IMG/VR virus record: IMGVR_UViG_3300025469_000025
Location: 1-26,874 of that record
Length of the DNA: 26,874 bases
Reading direction: 5' to 3' (one strand)
DNA from: a virus
In this document: positions 11,526 through 19,481 of the stretch, one piece after another
How the letters are laid out: each line of letters starts with the position of its first letter
How positions within the stretch are numbered: position 1 is the stretch's first letter
Notes under the pieces: generated by a model
What the model was told of the DNA's origin: nothing
What the model saw: the letters and a program-made list of their open reading frames with translations, nothing else
Databases searched by the model: none
Position numbers and translations under genes: made by a program

Positions 11526-13538
11526 ATGAGACAGAAGAAGTATCTGCTGCTGGTGCTGGCCCTGCTGGTGCTGGTGGCGGAAGTGGGGACGGTGGGTGCT
11601 ACCAGTACGGTATATGCTTACGTTGCCAACTTTGGGAGTAATTCCGTATCGGTAATTAATACGACAACAAACACTGTTTCTGCTACAGTAACCGTCGGGG
11701 CTAATCCAGTTGGTATAGCAGTAAATCCGTCCGGGACGTATGCTTACGTTGCCAACCGAGGGAGTAATTCCGTATCGGTAATTAATACGACAACAAACAC
11801 TGTTTCTGCTACAGTAACCGTCAGGGTTAATCCATATGGTATAGCAGTAAATCCGACCGGGACATATGCTTATACTGCCAACTTTGGGAGTAATTCCGTA
11901 TCGGTAATTAATACGACAACAAACACTGTTTCTGCTACAGTAACCGTCGGGGCTAATCCAGTTGGTATAGCAGTAAATCCGTCCGGGACGTATGCTTATG
12001 CTACCAACTATGGGAGTAATTCCGTATCGGTAATTAATACGACAACAAACACTGTTTCTGCTACAATTAACGTCGGGACTAATCCATATGGTGTTGCAAT
12101 AAATCCGACCGGGACATATGCTTACGTTGCCAACTATGGGAGTAATTCCGTATCGGTAATTAATACGACAACAAACACTGTTTCTGCTACAGTAACCGTC
12201 GGGGTTAATCCAGATGGTATAGCAGTAAATCCGACCGGGACATATGCTTATACTGCCAACTATGGGAGTAATTCCGTATCGGTAATTAATACGACAACAA
12301 ACACTGTTTCTGCTACAGTAACCGTCAGGGTTAATCCATATGGTATTTCAGTAAATCCGACCGGGACGTATGCTTACGTTGCCAACTTTGGGAGTAATTC
12401 CGTATCGGTAATTAATACGACAACAAACACTGTTTCTGCTACAGTAACCGTCGGGGTTAATCCAGTTGGTATAGCAGTATTTTACATCCCCATTTCACCC
12501 GTCGCCACATTCACCGCAAATACCACCTTCGGAGTTGCTCCTCTTGCAATACAATTCAACGATACCAGCACTAACGCCCCAACAGCATGGAACTACACTT
12601 TCGGAGATGGAGCATATAGTATTATTCAGAATGCCACGCATACCTACACCACTGCCGGCAACTATTCCGTTTCCTTGACATCCAGCAACATTGCAGGCAG
12701 CAATACCAGCACGCAGACAACGTGGGTGAACGTCACACCGCCCGTTCCGGTTGCATCGTACTCGGCAGCTCCAGTTTCTCCACAAGTGGCTCCGGCCACG
12801 GTAAGTTTCAACGATACCTCAACTAATGCGCCGATATCGTGGCAATGGCAGGTTAATGGTGGAGCGGTACTGGTTACGCAAAATATCACCGCGATATTTT
12901 CAACCGCCGGGACGTACTGGGTCAATCATACCGCGAGCAATTCGGGCGGGACCTCGGTGTGGGATAACGCCACGTATACTGTTACCGCCCCGTTCCTGAC
13001 AGGCGGATTTTCCGGCACTCCACTATCGGGTGCAGTACCACTCTCCGTCACATTCACCGATACCTCAACAAACGCAACCGGGTGGAATTACACGTTTGGT
13101 GATGGGAATTCCAGCACATCACAAAATCCGGTTTTTACCTACAATATTCCCGGGATATACACTGTTGTACAGACCGTGACGAATACATACGGATCCAATC
13201 CGAACGTAACTACAAGAACCAATTATATCAACGTCTCATCTAGCAATTATATCAACGTCTCATCTAGCTCATCTAGTCTATTGGCGATGTTCATCCCCAA
13301 TACCCCGGTATCCGTGACTACCCAGCAGGTAATAGCATTCTGGGATCAGAGCACTGGTAGCCCAACATCACACGTATGGACCTTCGGCGACGGCACCGGG
13401 ATCTCCGGTCTGGCGAACGTCTCGCATTTTTGGGGCGGCATCGGGAACTATCACGTCAATGAAACCGTCTGCGCCGGATCGACCTGCTCCTCGAATTACA
13501 CATGGATTCTGGTCTATGCTCCTCAAGGAGGGTACTGA
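11526..13538 (+). CDS. Secreted seven-bladed YVTN beta-propeller with PKD domains
   Basis: The 670 residues begin with a signal-peptide-like start (MRQKKYLLLVLALLVLVAEV..., probable cleavage near residue 25). Residues 30-323 are seven 42-residue repeats, each YAYVANxGSNSVSVINTTTNT followed by a NPxGIAVNPxGT turn, exactly the number for one closed YVTN propeller. Four PKD-type beta domains follow (about 324-405, 406-488, 489-575 and 585-670) with FGDG and FNDTSTNA signatures. There is no C-terminal anchor. Proteins of this build are surface or S-layer-associated in methanogenic archaea, and the PKD/YVTN families are linked to adhesion. GGAG and GAGGTG lie upstream; the stop is only 2 bases before the protease ATG. 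A signal-peptide surface protein among head genes is unexpected: it may be host-derived and act in virion attachment, envelope remodelling or exclusion of other viruses. Confidence 0.85.
   Translation: MRQKKYLLLVLALLVLVAEVGTVGATSTVYAYVANFGSNSVSVINTTTNTVSATVTVGANPVGIAVNPSGTYAYVANRGSNSVSVINTTTNTVSATVTVRVNPYGIAVNPTGTYAYTANFGSNSVSVINTTTNTVSATVTVGANPVGIAVNPSGTYAYATNYGSNSVSVINTTTNTVSATINVGTNPYGVAINPTGTYAYVANYGSNSVSVINTTTNTVSATVTVGVNPDGIAVNPTGTYAYTANYGSNSVSVINTTTNTVSATVTVRVNPYGISVNPTGTYAYVANFGSNSVSVINTTTNTVSATVTVGVNPVGIAVFYIPISPVATFTANTTFGVAPLAIQFNDTSTNAPTAWNYTFGDGAYSIIQNATHTYTTAGNYSVSLTSSNIAGSNTSTQTTWVNVTPPVPVASYSAAPVSPQVAPATVSFNDTSTNAPISWQWQVNGGAVLVTQNITAIFSTAGTYWVNHTASNSGGTSVWDNATYTVTAPFLTGGFSGTPLSGAVPLSVTFTDTSTNATGWNYTFGDGNSSTSQNPVFTYNIPGIYTVVQTVTNTYGSNPNVTTRTNYINVSSSNYINVSSSSSSLLAMFIPNTPVSVTTQQVIAFWDQSTGSPTSHVWTFGDGTGISGLANVSHFWGGIGNYHVNETVCAGSTCSSNYTWILVYAPQGGY
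11613..12494 (+). repeat. Seven 126-bp tandem repeats in the YVTN gene
   Basis: Repeats begin at 11613, 11739, 11865, 11991, 12117, 12243 and 12369. A core of about 60 bases, from GGGAGTAATTCC through GTTTCTGCTAC, is base-identical in all seven copies; differences cluster in the last third and in the codons after GCC AAC. Variants alternate (GANPVG, RVNPYG, GVNPDG), suggesting unequal recombination or gene conversion between blades. This repeated DNA is clearly more AT-rich than the flanking genes. Confidence 0.9.
13221..13268 (+). repeat. 24-bp tandem duplication between PKD domains
   Basis: Two identical 24-base units (13221-13244 and 13245-13268) encode NYINVSSS twice, followed by a partial serine-rich third start. 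The duplication lengthens the linker before the fourth PKD domain and looks recent. Confidence 0.85.
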
Positions 13539-13540
13539 TC

Positions 13541-14965
13541 ATGCCCGTTGGAGGGGAAGCGACCTTTCAGGGTTGCGTCGATAAAATGAAAAGTAAGGAG
13601 GGGTACACGGACGAAGTAGCGCACAAGGTCTGCGGCAAGCTCGAACAGCAGGCCAAGAAAGGAATGCTCTCACCCGATCAAGCAACGATCGCAGAAGGTA
13701 CAACTGTCGCTAAAGCCCCGCATGATATCGAATGGGGTTTTGATATCCAAGGGATCCTTGCCAGCACCCGGAAGATCCGGGGGACCTTCCATGTCCCGAA
13801 AGTGGACAAGGATAATGAGTACATTACCGAAGAGGCGATGGATAAGGCAATGCACGATTACATGCACCTGCCGATCATCTCGGAATACCACAAGGAACGT
13901 CCGATCGGGATTGTGATAAAGAGCTGGAAGACCAAGGAGGGCGAGTATCAGTTTGAAGGTGTGATGAAGGAGACTCCGGACTGTGATGATGTCTGGGAGA
14001 AGGTAAAGAAAGGCGAATACGATATGCTCTCGATTGCCGGTAAACGTACTGACATTTCCAGCGAGTGCAGTACCCACCCGCTCCTGAGAAGCAAAGACCG
14101 GCCCTGCGTGACAAAAGGGTTACGTCTGGACTCGATCTCTGCCTGCGATGAAGGAGCGCGTAATGACGAGACGCATCTTGAGCCGGTGACGAAAGCGCGT
14201 GAAGAGACCGGGCCGTATCTCTTAACAACTGAACTTGAATTAGAACAAGTTAACTTTATTAAGGCTACGAACGCAGAATCTTCACTAATCCACGTTGTTA
14301 CAGATGGAACGCGGAAAAAGGATGGTAATATGCCTGATTGTTCAAAAGGAAAATCCGGAATGCCTCTGACCAAAGGTGAAACCGGGTCCGACAAGGAGAA
14401 GCTTGGCGAGGACTCGAAGACCGAAGGAAAGAAAGAGGGGTACGAAGGCCGCAAGAATGCGGAGGAAAAGAAAGAGGAAAAAGAGTGGGATGACAAGCCC
14501 GAAGGTGAAGGTGCTGACAAGACCACTGAGAAAAAGGCCGAGCCTGAAGGTGAAAAGACCGAAGAGTCTGAAACCAAGGAGATCCTGCGGTCAATGCACG
14601 CCATGATGAAGGAACTTCACTCTCACATCATGGCCTCCGGGGAAGGCAAGGAGTATAAGAAAGGCGAGGAGACCAAACTCGCACCGCCCATGAAGAAATC
14701 GCTCAAGGACGGCAAGCCCGGGCAGGAGACTCCTGAGGAAGTCGGCGAGCAGCGAGAGATCGATAAGAAAGGTGAGGGCAATGTCAAGAAAGCCCAGAGC
14801 CTTGAACTTGAGCTGCAGAAAGCGCTCAAGCGGATCGAGACTCTTGAGAGCATGGAGTTCCAGAAAGGATCCCCCGTGATCATTCAGGAGACCAAACCCG
14901 AAGAGGGGCGCAAGCTTTCGACTGCCGACGCCATCATGAAAGCGAACAAGGGGAAGTTACGATGA
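13541..14965 (+). CDS. Prohead protease (XkdF-like) fused to scaffold-like domain
   Basis: Processes the prohead during capsid maturation and, in its C-terminal part, probably supplies the scaffold. The start is ATG 13541 with AGGAGG nine bases upstream. The 474 residues open with MPVGGEATFQGCVDKMKSKE and a Cys-containing helical segment that recurs in archaeal and bacterial XkdF-type proteins. Residues about 75-168 form the protease, with candidate catalytic His117 (SEYHKERPIG) and Ser164 (YDMLSIAGKR). Residues from about 264 are extremely rich in Lys and Glu (DKEKLGEDSKTEGKKEGYEG ...) and end in a heptad helix (LELELQKALKRIETLES), typical of a scaffold. It overlaps the capsid gene by ATGA. 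Confidence 0.85.
   Translation: MPVGGEATFQGCVDKMKSKEGYTDEVAHKVCGKLEQQAKKGMLSPDQATIAEGTTVAKAPHDIEWGFDIQGILASTRKIRGTFHVPKVDKDNEYITEEAMDKAMHDYMHLPIISEYHKERPIGIVIKSWKTKEGEYQFEGVMKETPDCDDVWEKVKKGEYDMLSIAGKRTDISSECSTHPLLRSKDRPCVTKGLRLDSISACDEGARNDETHLEPVTKAREETGPYLLTTELELEQVNFIKATNAESSLIHVVTDGTRKKDGNMPDCSKGKSGMPLTKGETGSDKEKLGEDSKTEGKKEGYEGRKNAEEKKEEKEWDDKPEGEGADKTTEKKAEPEGEKTEESETKEILRSMHAMMKELHSHIMASGEGKEYKKGEETKLAPPMKKSLKDGKPGQETPEEVGEQREIDKKGEGNVKKAQSLELELQKALKRIETLESMEFQKGSPVIIQETKPEEGRKLSTADAIMKANKGKLR
14225..14263 (+). promoter_or_regulatory. Late promoter copy 2, inside the protease gene
   Basis: Bases 14225-14259 match 20002-20036 at 29 of 35 positions, including the exact 16-mer AACAAGTTAACTTTAT at 14244-14259. 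It lies in coding sequence (residues about 229-240, LLTTELELEQVNFIK), where such an identity to two intergenic promoters is not expected. The TATA-like part is TTTATTAA; transcription should begin near 14284. Confidence 0.6.
14330..14965 (+). CDS. Nested in-frame scaffold product (internal start)
   Basis: The ATG at 14330 (residue 264 of the full protein, MPDCSKGKSGMPLTKGE) is in frame, and a GGATGG ribosome-binding-like stretch ends four bases before it. The promoter-like element at 14225-14263 lies about 70 bases upstream, so a separate message would start near 14284. The 211-residue product would be the Lys/Glu-rich scaffold half with no protease. Phages such as lambda (C and Nu3) make protease and scaffold by the same nested arrangement. 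It would raise the scaffold:protease ratio and place the capsid gene on the same message. Confidence 0.55.
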   Translation: MPDCSKGKSGMPLTKGETGSDKEKLGEDSKTEGKKEGYEGRKNAEEKKEEKEWDDKPEGEGADKTTEKKAEPEGEKTEESETKEILRSMHAMMKELHSHIMASGEGKEYKKGEETKLAPPMKKSLKDGKPGQETPEEVGEQREIDKKGEGNVKKAQSLELELQKALKRIETLESMEFQKGSPVIIQETKPEEGRKLSTADAIMKANKGKLR

Positions 14966-16380
14966 GAGCAAAAAGAGCAAATCTGACCATTCAGAAAGGA
15001 ATGGCAGTGTCCCAGACAAAGGGACTTGGCCTTGATCTCGGGTTCCATCAGCGTGACCGGGATTTCGGTAACGGCATGTGGGGCAATGTCCCGGATCATT
15101 CAGCCGTTGACACTACGAAGGCAGCAGCCTACTCACAGAAGATCTTTTCCGAAATGGGTCTCATGGATGTCCCGCTCGCTCCGGCCATCCCGGACGACCT
15201 GGTCCGGAAAGCCTGCGGTCTGGGTGCATATGCCCACAGGTACGATGAAGGCGAACCTGCCGACAAGCTGGAAGACCAGCTTATGAAGGCCAAGATCAAC
15301 ACCATCGTCACGCTCGCCCGTGGTTCCGAAATCGCAATGGAAGCCTTCGGGATCCGGAAGGCTGACCGTGAGAACCTCGACTATCTGCTGGATCTCGACA
15401 TCCAGAAAGCGACTGACACTACCTCAAACCTGATGCACGTCATCGCTGACCAGAACGTCGCGTACCTCTACAAGCGTGCGTATCCGATCCAAGCACTCAT
15501 TCCCACAGAAGCCAATAAGGGGAAGACTGCGAACTGGGATGCAATCGCACCGTTCGATCTCGGGTCATGGGGACCCATCACGGAAGATGCCGAACTTGTC
15601 GATTCGTCACAGGCTCCGTATAACCGGTCGCAGGTCGTCAAGTACTTCGCCACCGTGTTCCGTGTCACCAAAGCCGCACAGTTCGCCGGGCTGGCACAGA
15701 TCCCGCCCCGTGACATGCTGGCAATCAGGATCGATGCCGCACAGGACGCGATGCGGGCAGGCAGGGAACGTGCAATGCTCGGGGTCAATCTCTCGATCAA
15801 CGACACGAACTTCGCCTTCCGGCCCACACTCTCGCTGACCACAGATTCAACGAACCTGTACTTCAACGGGATCTACCAGATGCTCCAGAACAACACGTCA
15901 GGAGCGACATCGAACCAGACCTGGGTAGCGTCCAGCGGGAACAGCTACAACCAGATCAACACTGATCTCGGGACCACGTACCGCTACATGCGGAAGTTTG
16001 GCATGATGCCGAACCTTGCGATCACCGATCTCCGGACGTTCACGATCTACAAGCAGGGCTTACAGGACTTCTTCCGGTCAGCACCGGTCACCACATTCCA
16101 CCAGGGGATCTCAAAGGTCTACCTTTCGTTCCCCGGAGGCCCGGACGGTCTGCCGTTAATCGCAACCGAGTTCCTGCCGCAGACTGCCGGACAGGGCGCG
16201 ATCTTCCTGATCGATACCGCAATGATGTCTCGCCGGTCACTCTGGCAGGACATGTTTGAGGACCTCGCCAAGATCAACCTCTCACAGAAAGGCGTGATCT
16301 CATGCGCCGAGACCTTCATCGACAAGAGCGATGTCAACGGAACAAGCACCCTCCAAGGAGGGGTCATAGGCATCGCATAA
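14962..16380 (+). CDS. Major capsid protein (HK97-fold type)
   Basis: Builds the icosahedral shell. The 472 residues follow the protease/scaffold gene directly (ATGA overlap) with AGGGGAAG upstream, the expected place. N-terminal residues 1-140 are helical and charged; the central region holds WDAIAPFDLGSWGPITEDAE and KYFATVFRVTKAAQ (about residues 192-242), which resemble the spine and strand region of HK97-type capsid proteins; the region with DAAQDAMRAGRERAML is a helix of the kind seen before the A-domain. The end TLQGGVIGIA is hydrophobic. The assignment rests on place, length and general pattern; the fold was not modelled. Confidence 0.85.
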   Translation: MRAKRANLTIQKGMAVSQTKGLGLDLGFHQRDRDFGNGMWGNVPDHSAVDTTKAAAYSQKIFSEMGLMDVPLAPAIPDDLVRKACGLGAYAHRYDEGEPADKLEDQLMKAKINTIVTLARGSEIAMEAFGIRKADRENLDYLLDLDIQKATDTTSNLMHVIADQNVAYLYKRAYPIQALIPTEANKGKTANWDAIAPFDLGSWGPITEDAELVDSSQAPYNRSQVVKYFATVFRVTKAAQFAGLAQIPPRDMLAIRIDAAQDAMRAGRERAMLGVNLSINDTNFAFRPTLSLTTDSTNLYFNGIYQMLQNNTSGATSNQTWVASSGNSYNQINTDLGTTYRYMRKFGMMPNLAITDLRTFTIYKQGLQDFFRSAPVTTFHQGISKVYLSFPGGPDGLPLIATEFLPQTAGQGAIFLIDTAMMSRRSLWQDMFEDLAKINLSQKGVISCAETFIDKSDVNGTSTLQGGVIGIA

Positions 16381-16395
16381 GGAGGGAAAAGTAAC

Positions 16396-16938
16396 ATGAC
16401 AGCAGCAGCAGACAAAACCGCAGGACTGTACCGGAGCAACACGCAGGGCATCATGCCAATCCAGCTCTATGTCCTGAAGGTCACACAGAGCGACTGGATC
16501 AACCTTTCCAATATTCGGGGCATATGGCTCCCGTCTGGGTTTACGGTCACAGCAGCCGCGAACGTTGCGGAAACTCCCACATACGGAACCGCCGCGATCA
16601 ACAACTCCGGAACAGCATACGGCACTACCGACACGTCAATCGTCGTCCAGACAGCACAGGCAACCCGGAAACCCCCGTATTACATCCTGACAGCGGGCGG
16701 AGAGGTCATGTTGTGCGTAGCAGATTCAACGCCAACCGCAACCACCAGCACGCTCACCGTTCAGCGGGGGATGCTCGGCACCACTGCATCAGCTACCGGA
16801 CTGGCGAACACGAACGTAGTCTCGATCCTGAACCAGATCGTTCTCGGGTCGGCAAGCGTAGGTCCAACGTTCCTCCGTGCAGTACCGTTCACTGGCGAAC
16901 CGGATTCCGCAACGGTGTTCTCCGTCGTCTCACCGTGA
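16396..16938 (+). CDS. Probable head decoration or accessory structural protein
   Basis: This gene encodes 180 residues with AAGGAGGG upstream of the ATG. It is almost all beta-rich (Thr, Ala, Val, Gly), with PYYILTAGGEVMLCVA and STLTVQRGMLGTTASATG at about residues 93-145, a GEVMxV...TLTVxRGxLGTTA signature seen in viral structural proteins. Its position next to the capsid gene favours a shell-stabilising or decorating role, but a tail-attached role cannot be excluded. Confidence 0.65.
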   Translation: MTAAADKTAGLYRSNTQGIMPIQLYVLKVTQSDWINLSNIRGIWLPSGFTVTAAANVAETPTYGTAAINNSGTAYGTTDTSIVVQTAQATRKPPYYILTAGGEVMLCVADSTPTATTSTLTVQRGMLGTTASATGLANTNVVSILNQIVLGSASVGPTFLRAVPFTGEPDSATVFSVVSP

Positions 16939-16953
16939 GGGAAGTGATGAACA

Positions 16954-17760
16954 ATGGCATCACCACTCGACTCATTTTTTGAGACTATCCACACCAGCAA
17001 TATCCTGAGGCAGCGGAAGGATATTACCAGCTACATTCAAGTCAATGAACCGTTTATGATCGGCAGTGTAACCATATGGACGGGCCTCGGTACTCCGGCA
17101 GCGGTTGTAACAGCAGTCGGAGCGGGAGACCTCTACATTGACAGAACCGGAGGCAATCTCTGGATTGCAGGGGCAGCCGGAACGGGTAGCTGGACGGAGT
17201 TCTCGCCATCCGCAGCTTCATTGTCAACTGGTACGACCATTGGAGGCACTGCGATTAATACCGGTAGCGGCACGCCAAAAAGCGTTGTTACTCCGGGCAG
17301 GATCGGGGATATCTACGTTGATTATACCAACGGATTTGTCTGGTCGGCAAATGGCACGACAAACACAAGCTGGCAGTTTCTTGAGGGCAACGGTGCGATA
17401 CGACAGACCTACGTAGGAACCGTCACGCTCGCGCAGCTCAACGCTGGCAACGTACTTGTCGCAGGAATTACCGGATACACGCTGACACCGATCTACTATA
17501 AGATCGTGGTAAACGGAACAGCGGGTGGCAGTGGCAATGTGGTTCTCGAAGATACCGCAGGGTCTCCAGTTGTCATTACAACAGTCACAGAAGCCGGACT
17601 TGCGGGTATCCTGACTTCAGAAGCAGCAGCATCCGGTAAGACAGATGGTGCCGGATTGTATGCCGCTCTGACTTCTGGAAATGGCATCCAGATCCCGGCA
17701 TCGGCCAGTCTCACCACGCTTACCAGCCTTACGGTCGTCATCGACTACCTAATTACTTAA
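16954..17760 (+). CDS. Probable virion fibre or decoration protein
   Basis: This gene encodes 268 residues, with GGGAAGTGATG upstream. The N-terminal 40 residues (MASPLDSFFETIHTSNILRQ) look like an attachment region. Two tandem short modules follow: GDLYIDRTGGNLWIAG...GSWTEF and GDIYVDYTNGFVWSANG...SWQFL, a G-D-x-Y-x-D...G-x-W pattern common in phage fibre shafts. The last 120 residues (from YVGTVTLAQLNAGNVLVAG) form a Gly/Thr/Val-rich trimer-like domain. It may be a head fibre, since it lies among head genes well before the tail. Confidence 0.6.
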   Translation: MASPLDSFFETIHTSNILRQRKDITSYIQVNEPFMIGSVTIWTGLGTPAAVVTAVGAGDLYIDRTGGNLWIAGAAGTGSWTEFSPSAASLSTGTTIGGTAINTGSGTPKSVVTPGRIGDIYVDYTNGFVWSANGTTNTSWQFLEGNGAIRQTYVGTVTLAQLNAGNVLVAGITGYTLTPIYYKIVVNGTAGGSGNVVLEDTAGSPVVITTVTEAGLAGILTSEAAASGKTDGAGLYAALTSGNGIQIPASASLTTLTSLTVVIDYLIT

Positions 17761-17769
17761 TTCCTACAA

Positions 17770-17793
17770 ACCTTTTTACCCTCTTTTTATCTA
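17770..17793 (+). promoter_or_regulatory. Possible promoter before the connector gene
   Basis: The 42-base gap holds ACAAACCTTTTTACC then CTTTTTATC, an AT-rich run with a TATA-like end about 20 bases before the ATG at 17803. No ribosome-binding site is present; the ATG is preceded by ATTACTCCTC, similar to the GACTACTC before the portal ATG. A leaderless message is plausible. It is a weaker match to the GTTAAC promoter group. Confidence 0.4.
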
Positions 17794-17802
17794 TTACTCC
17801 TC

Positions 17803-18894
17803 ATGGTGCTTACGAGTCAAGCTAATATCGAAGAATATTCCGGGTTTTCGTACTCGGATTTTAAGATCGCCGGTGTCAAAATGACAGCTCCGCAATGGGC
17901 ATCGTTCATTTCCGATCTGATCCCTCGCGTAGAACAATGGATGTATCGGTATTGCCGAGTCCCGACATTTGATCCGAGCAGTTCACTCAACCCGATCATC
18001 GAGATCCAGAGCGGCAGCGGGCAGACGAACTACGACGATGCAACGCCGGACTATAACCCGCGGGATATCGTATACTACCTTCGCAACCTCTACGCGAACG
18101 ATGCTTCTTTGGTCGTGCAGGAAGATGTGAACGACAAGAGCCTGCCGCCCGCATGGGTAACGCGGTTCGCCCGGCCGGCTCCGGCTACTGCGGAGATCGA
18201 TACCCTGACCGTCCAGAGCTCGCCCACAGTATCTGGTAACGTGACGATCACGCTGAACGGCAGCTATCAGTATAATGTCGCAGTAACCGCCGGCCAGAGC
18301 ACAGCACAGGTCGCTACTGCCATAATAGCGGCAGGGCCGCAAACCGATCTCGGGGGGATTGTCTGGACTCCCACAGTCGGCACGTATAACTATCAGGTCG
18401 TGTTCACTGCCGGAACTACAGGCGTGATCAATCAGCTCGTCTACTTTAACCCGAACTCGACAATGATCCAGTCGTATATCACACGGACGCAGGCAGGGAA
18501 TATCGTTAACGGTGGGGATTACGAGGTCCAGATCATCAACGGTCTCCCCCGCGTCATTTATTACAACAACATCCCTATGCGCGGCGTCAATAATGTCAAG
18601 TTCACGTATAATACCGGATACGCAACCAGCAGTCAGGAGTACGCCGAGCTGGTCATGCTGAGTACCCGGGCCTGCACGAACTTCCTGAACTACAAGAAGA
18701 TGGAGCAAGCCGCGCAAGTAATCCAGACTTCCGGAGTGGAAGATCTTGTCAAGCTCTGGGGCGGTCTGAACGACAAGACACTAATGAGTAACGGTGTCGG
18801 CGAGGATCTGGCGAGATATCAGCGGTTCCCGGTTGAGGGCCAGATGTTCCACGACCTGATCTTCGCAACGTCACCGTTCGGAGGCGGGATCTAA
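17803..18894 (+). CDS. Head-tail connector protein with inserted domain
   Basis: Attaches below the portal and forms part of the neck. The N-terminal 65 residues (MVLTSQANIEEYSGFSYSDF, then SDLIPRVEQWMYRYCRV) match the helical pattern of the gp6/gp15-type connectors, and the last 70 (YAELVMLSTRACTNFLNYKK ... EDLVKLWGGL) the matching helices. Between them, residues about 130-215 are beta-rich (TVSGNVTITLNGSYQYNVAV, then QVATAIIAAG), an insertion that is not part of the usual connector, which is normally about 100-150 residues long compared with 363 here. The insert resembles Ig-like virion domains. Confidence 0.65.
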   Translation: MVLTSQANIEEYSGFSYSDFKIAGVKMTAPQWASFISDLIPRVEQWMYRYCRVPTFDPSSSLNPIIEIQSGSGQTNYDDATPDYNPRDIVYYLRNLYANDASLVVQEDVNDKSLPPAWVTRFARPAPATAEIDTLTVQSSPTVSGNVTITLNGSYQYNVAVTAGQSTAQVATAIIAAGPQTDLGGIVWTPTVGTYNYQVVFTAGTTGVINQLVYFNPNSTMIQSYITRTQAGNIVNGGDYEVQIINGLPRVIYYNNIPMRGVNNVKFTYNTGYATSSQEYAELVMLSTRACTNFLNYKKMEQAAQVIQTSGVEDLVKLWGGLNDKTLMSNGVGEDLARYQRFPVEGQMFHDLIFATSPFGGGI

Positions 18895-19481
18895 TGCCGG
18901 TCGTCAAGGTCAAGATCTCGGGCCTGCCGTCCGGCAACCCGGATGAGATCCGTAGAGCGTTCAGCCGGAAGAACATGCCCAAACTATACCGGTATATTGA
19001 GATCGCAACCAAGCAGGCCCTTAGCGACAAGTCATCGTTACCCATGGTCTACGGGCGGCAAGCGTTCAACGATACGGATCGATCACTGACCGGCAAGACA
19101 GGCCCGCATCTCTACACACAGTACCAGACTCGGACGGAGACCGGCCCTGACAGTGAACTCCTTGTGGTCAGTAACAAGAAGAATGTCGGCGGCTGGAACG
19201 TGTTCTGGATGCTGACGGACGGCACGCGCTGGTATAATGCTACGCCGAAGTTGATGAAGTTCTACGACCGATACGGCTGTTTCGATCACACCGGGCCCGG
19301 GTTCCGGCAGGTCCGGTTCCGGCGCGGGAATAAAGCCTTCGTCCCGTTGTTCAACAAATGGCTCGATCAGCAGGTCCAGAAAGGCGTTGAGAAAGGCGTA
19401 CAGGTCTGGGACATGAGCGGTGCGGCTCAATCAGAGTTCGCTAAGGTGCTGAAGAACGCAGGGTTTAAGGTGAAACTATGA
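18894..19481 (+). CDS. Neck/tail-completion protein (HK97 gp10-like)
   Basis: This gene encodes 195 residues starting at the last base of the previous stop (TAATG). It is basic and starts MPVVKVKISGLPSG, with a long helix (AFSRKNMPKLYRYIEIATKQ) and a later WYNATPKLMKFYDRYG segment and a basic tail. Size, basic character and the place between connector and terminator match the HK97-gp10 group of neck proteins, which close the head-tail joint. Family match is inferred from place and pattern. Confidence 0.55.
   Translation: MPVVKVKISGLPSGNPDEIRRAFSRKNMPKLYRYIEIATKQALSDKSSLPMVYGRQAFNDTDRSLTGKTGPHLYTQYQTRTETGPDSELLVVSNKKNVGGWNVFWMLTDGTRWYNATPKLMKFYDRYGCFDHTGPGFRQVRFRRGNKAFVPLFNKWLDQQVQKGVEKGVQVWDMSGAAQSEFAKVLKNAGFKVKL

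Noticed and set aside
11613-12494. Regular repeats that could suggest a CRISPR array
   Set aside because: Units are 126 bases, adjacent without unique spacers, and code YVTN propeller blades in one open frame.
13948-14604. 218-codon minus-strand frame opposite the protease/scaffold gene
   Set aside because: Ser/Phe/Pro-rich shadow of the Lys/Glu-rich scaffold coding; no start signal.
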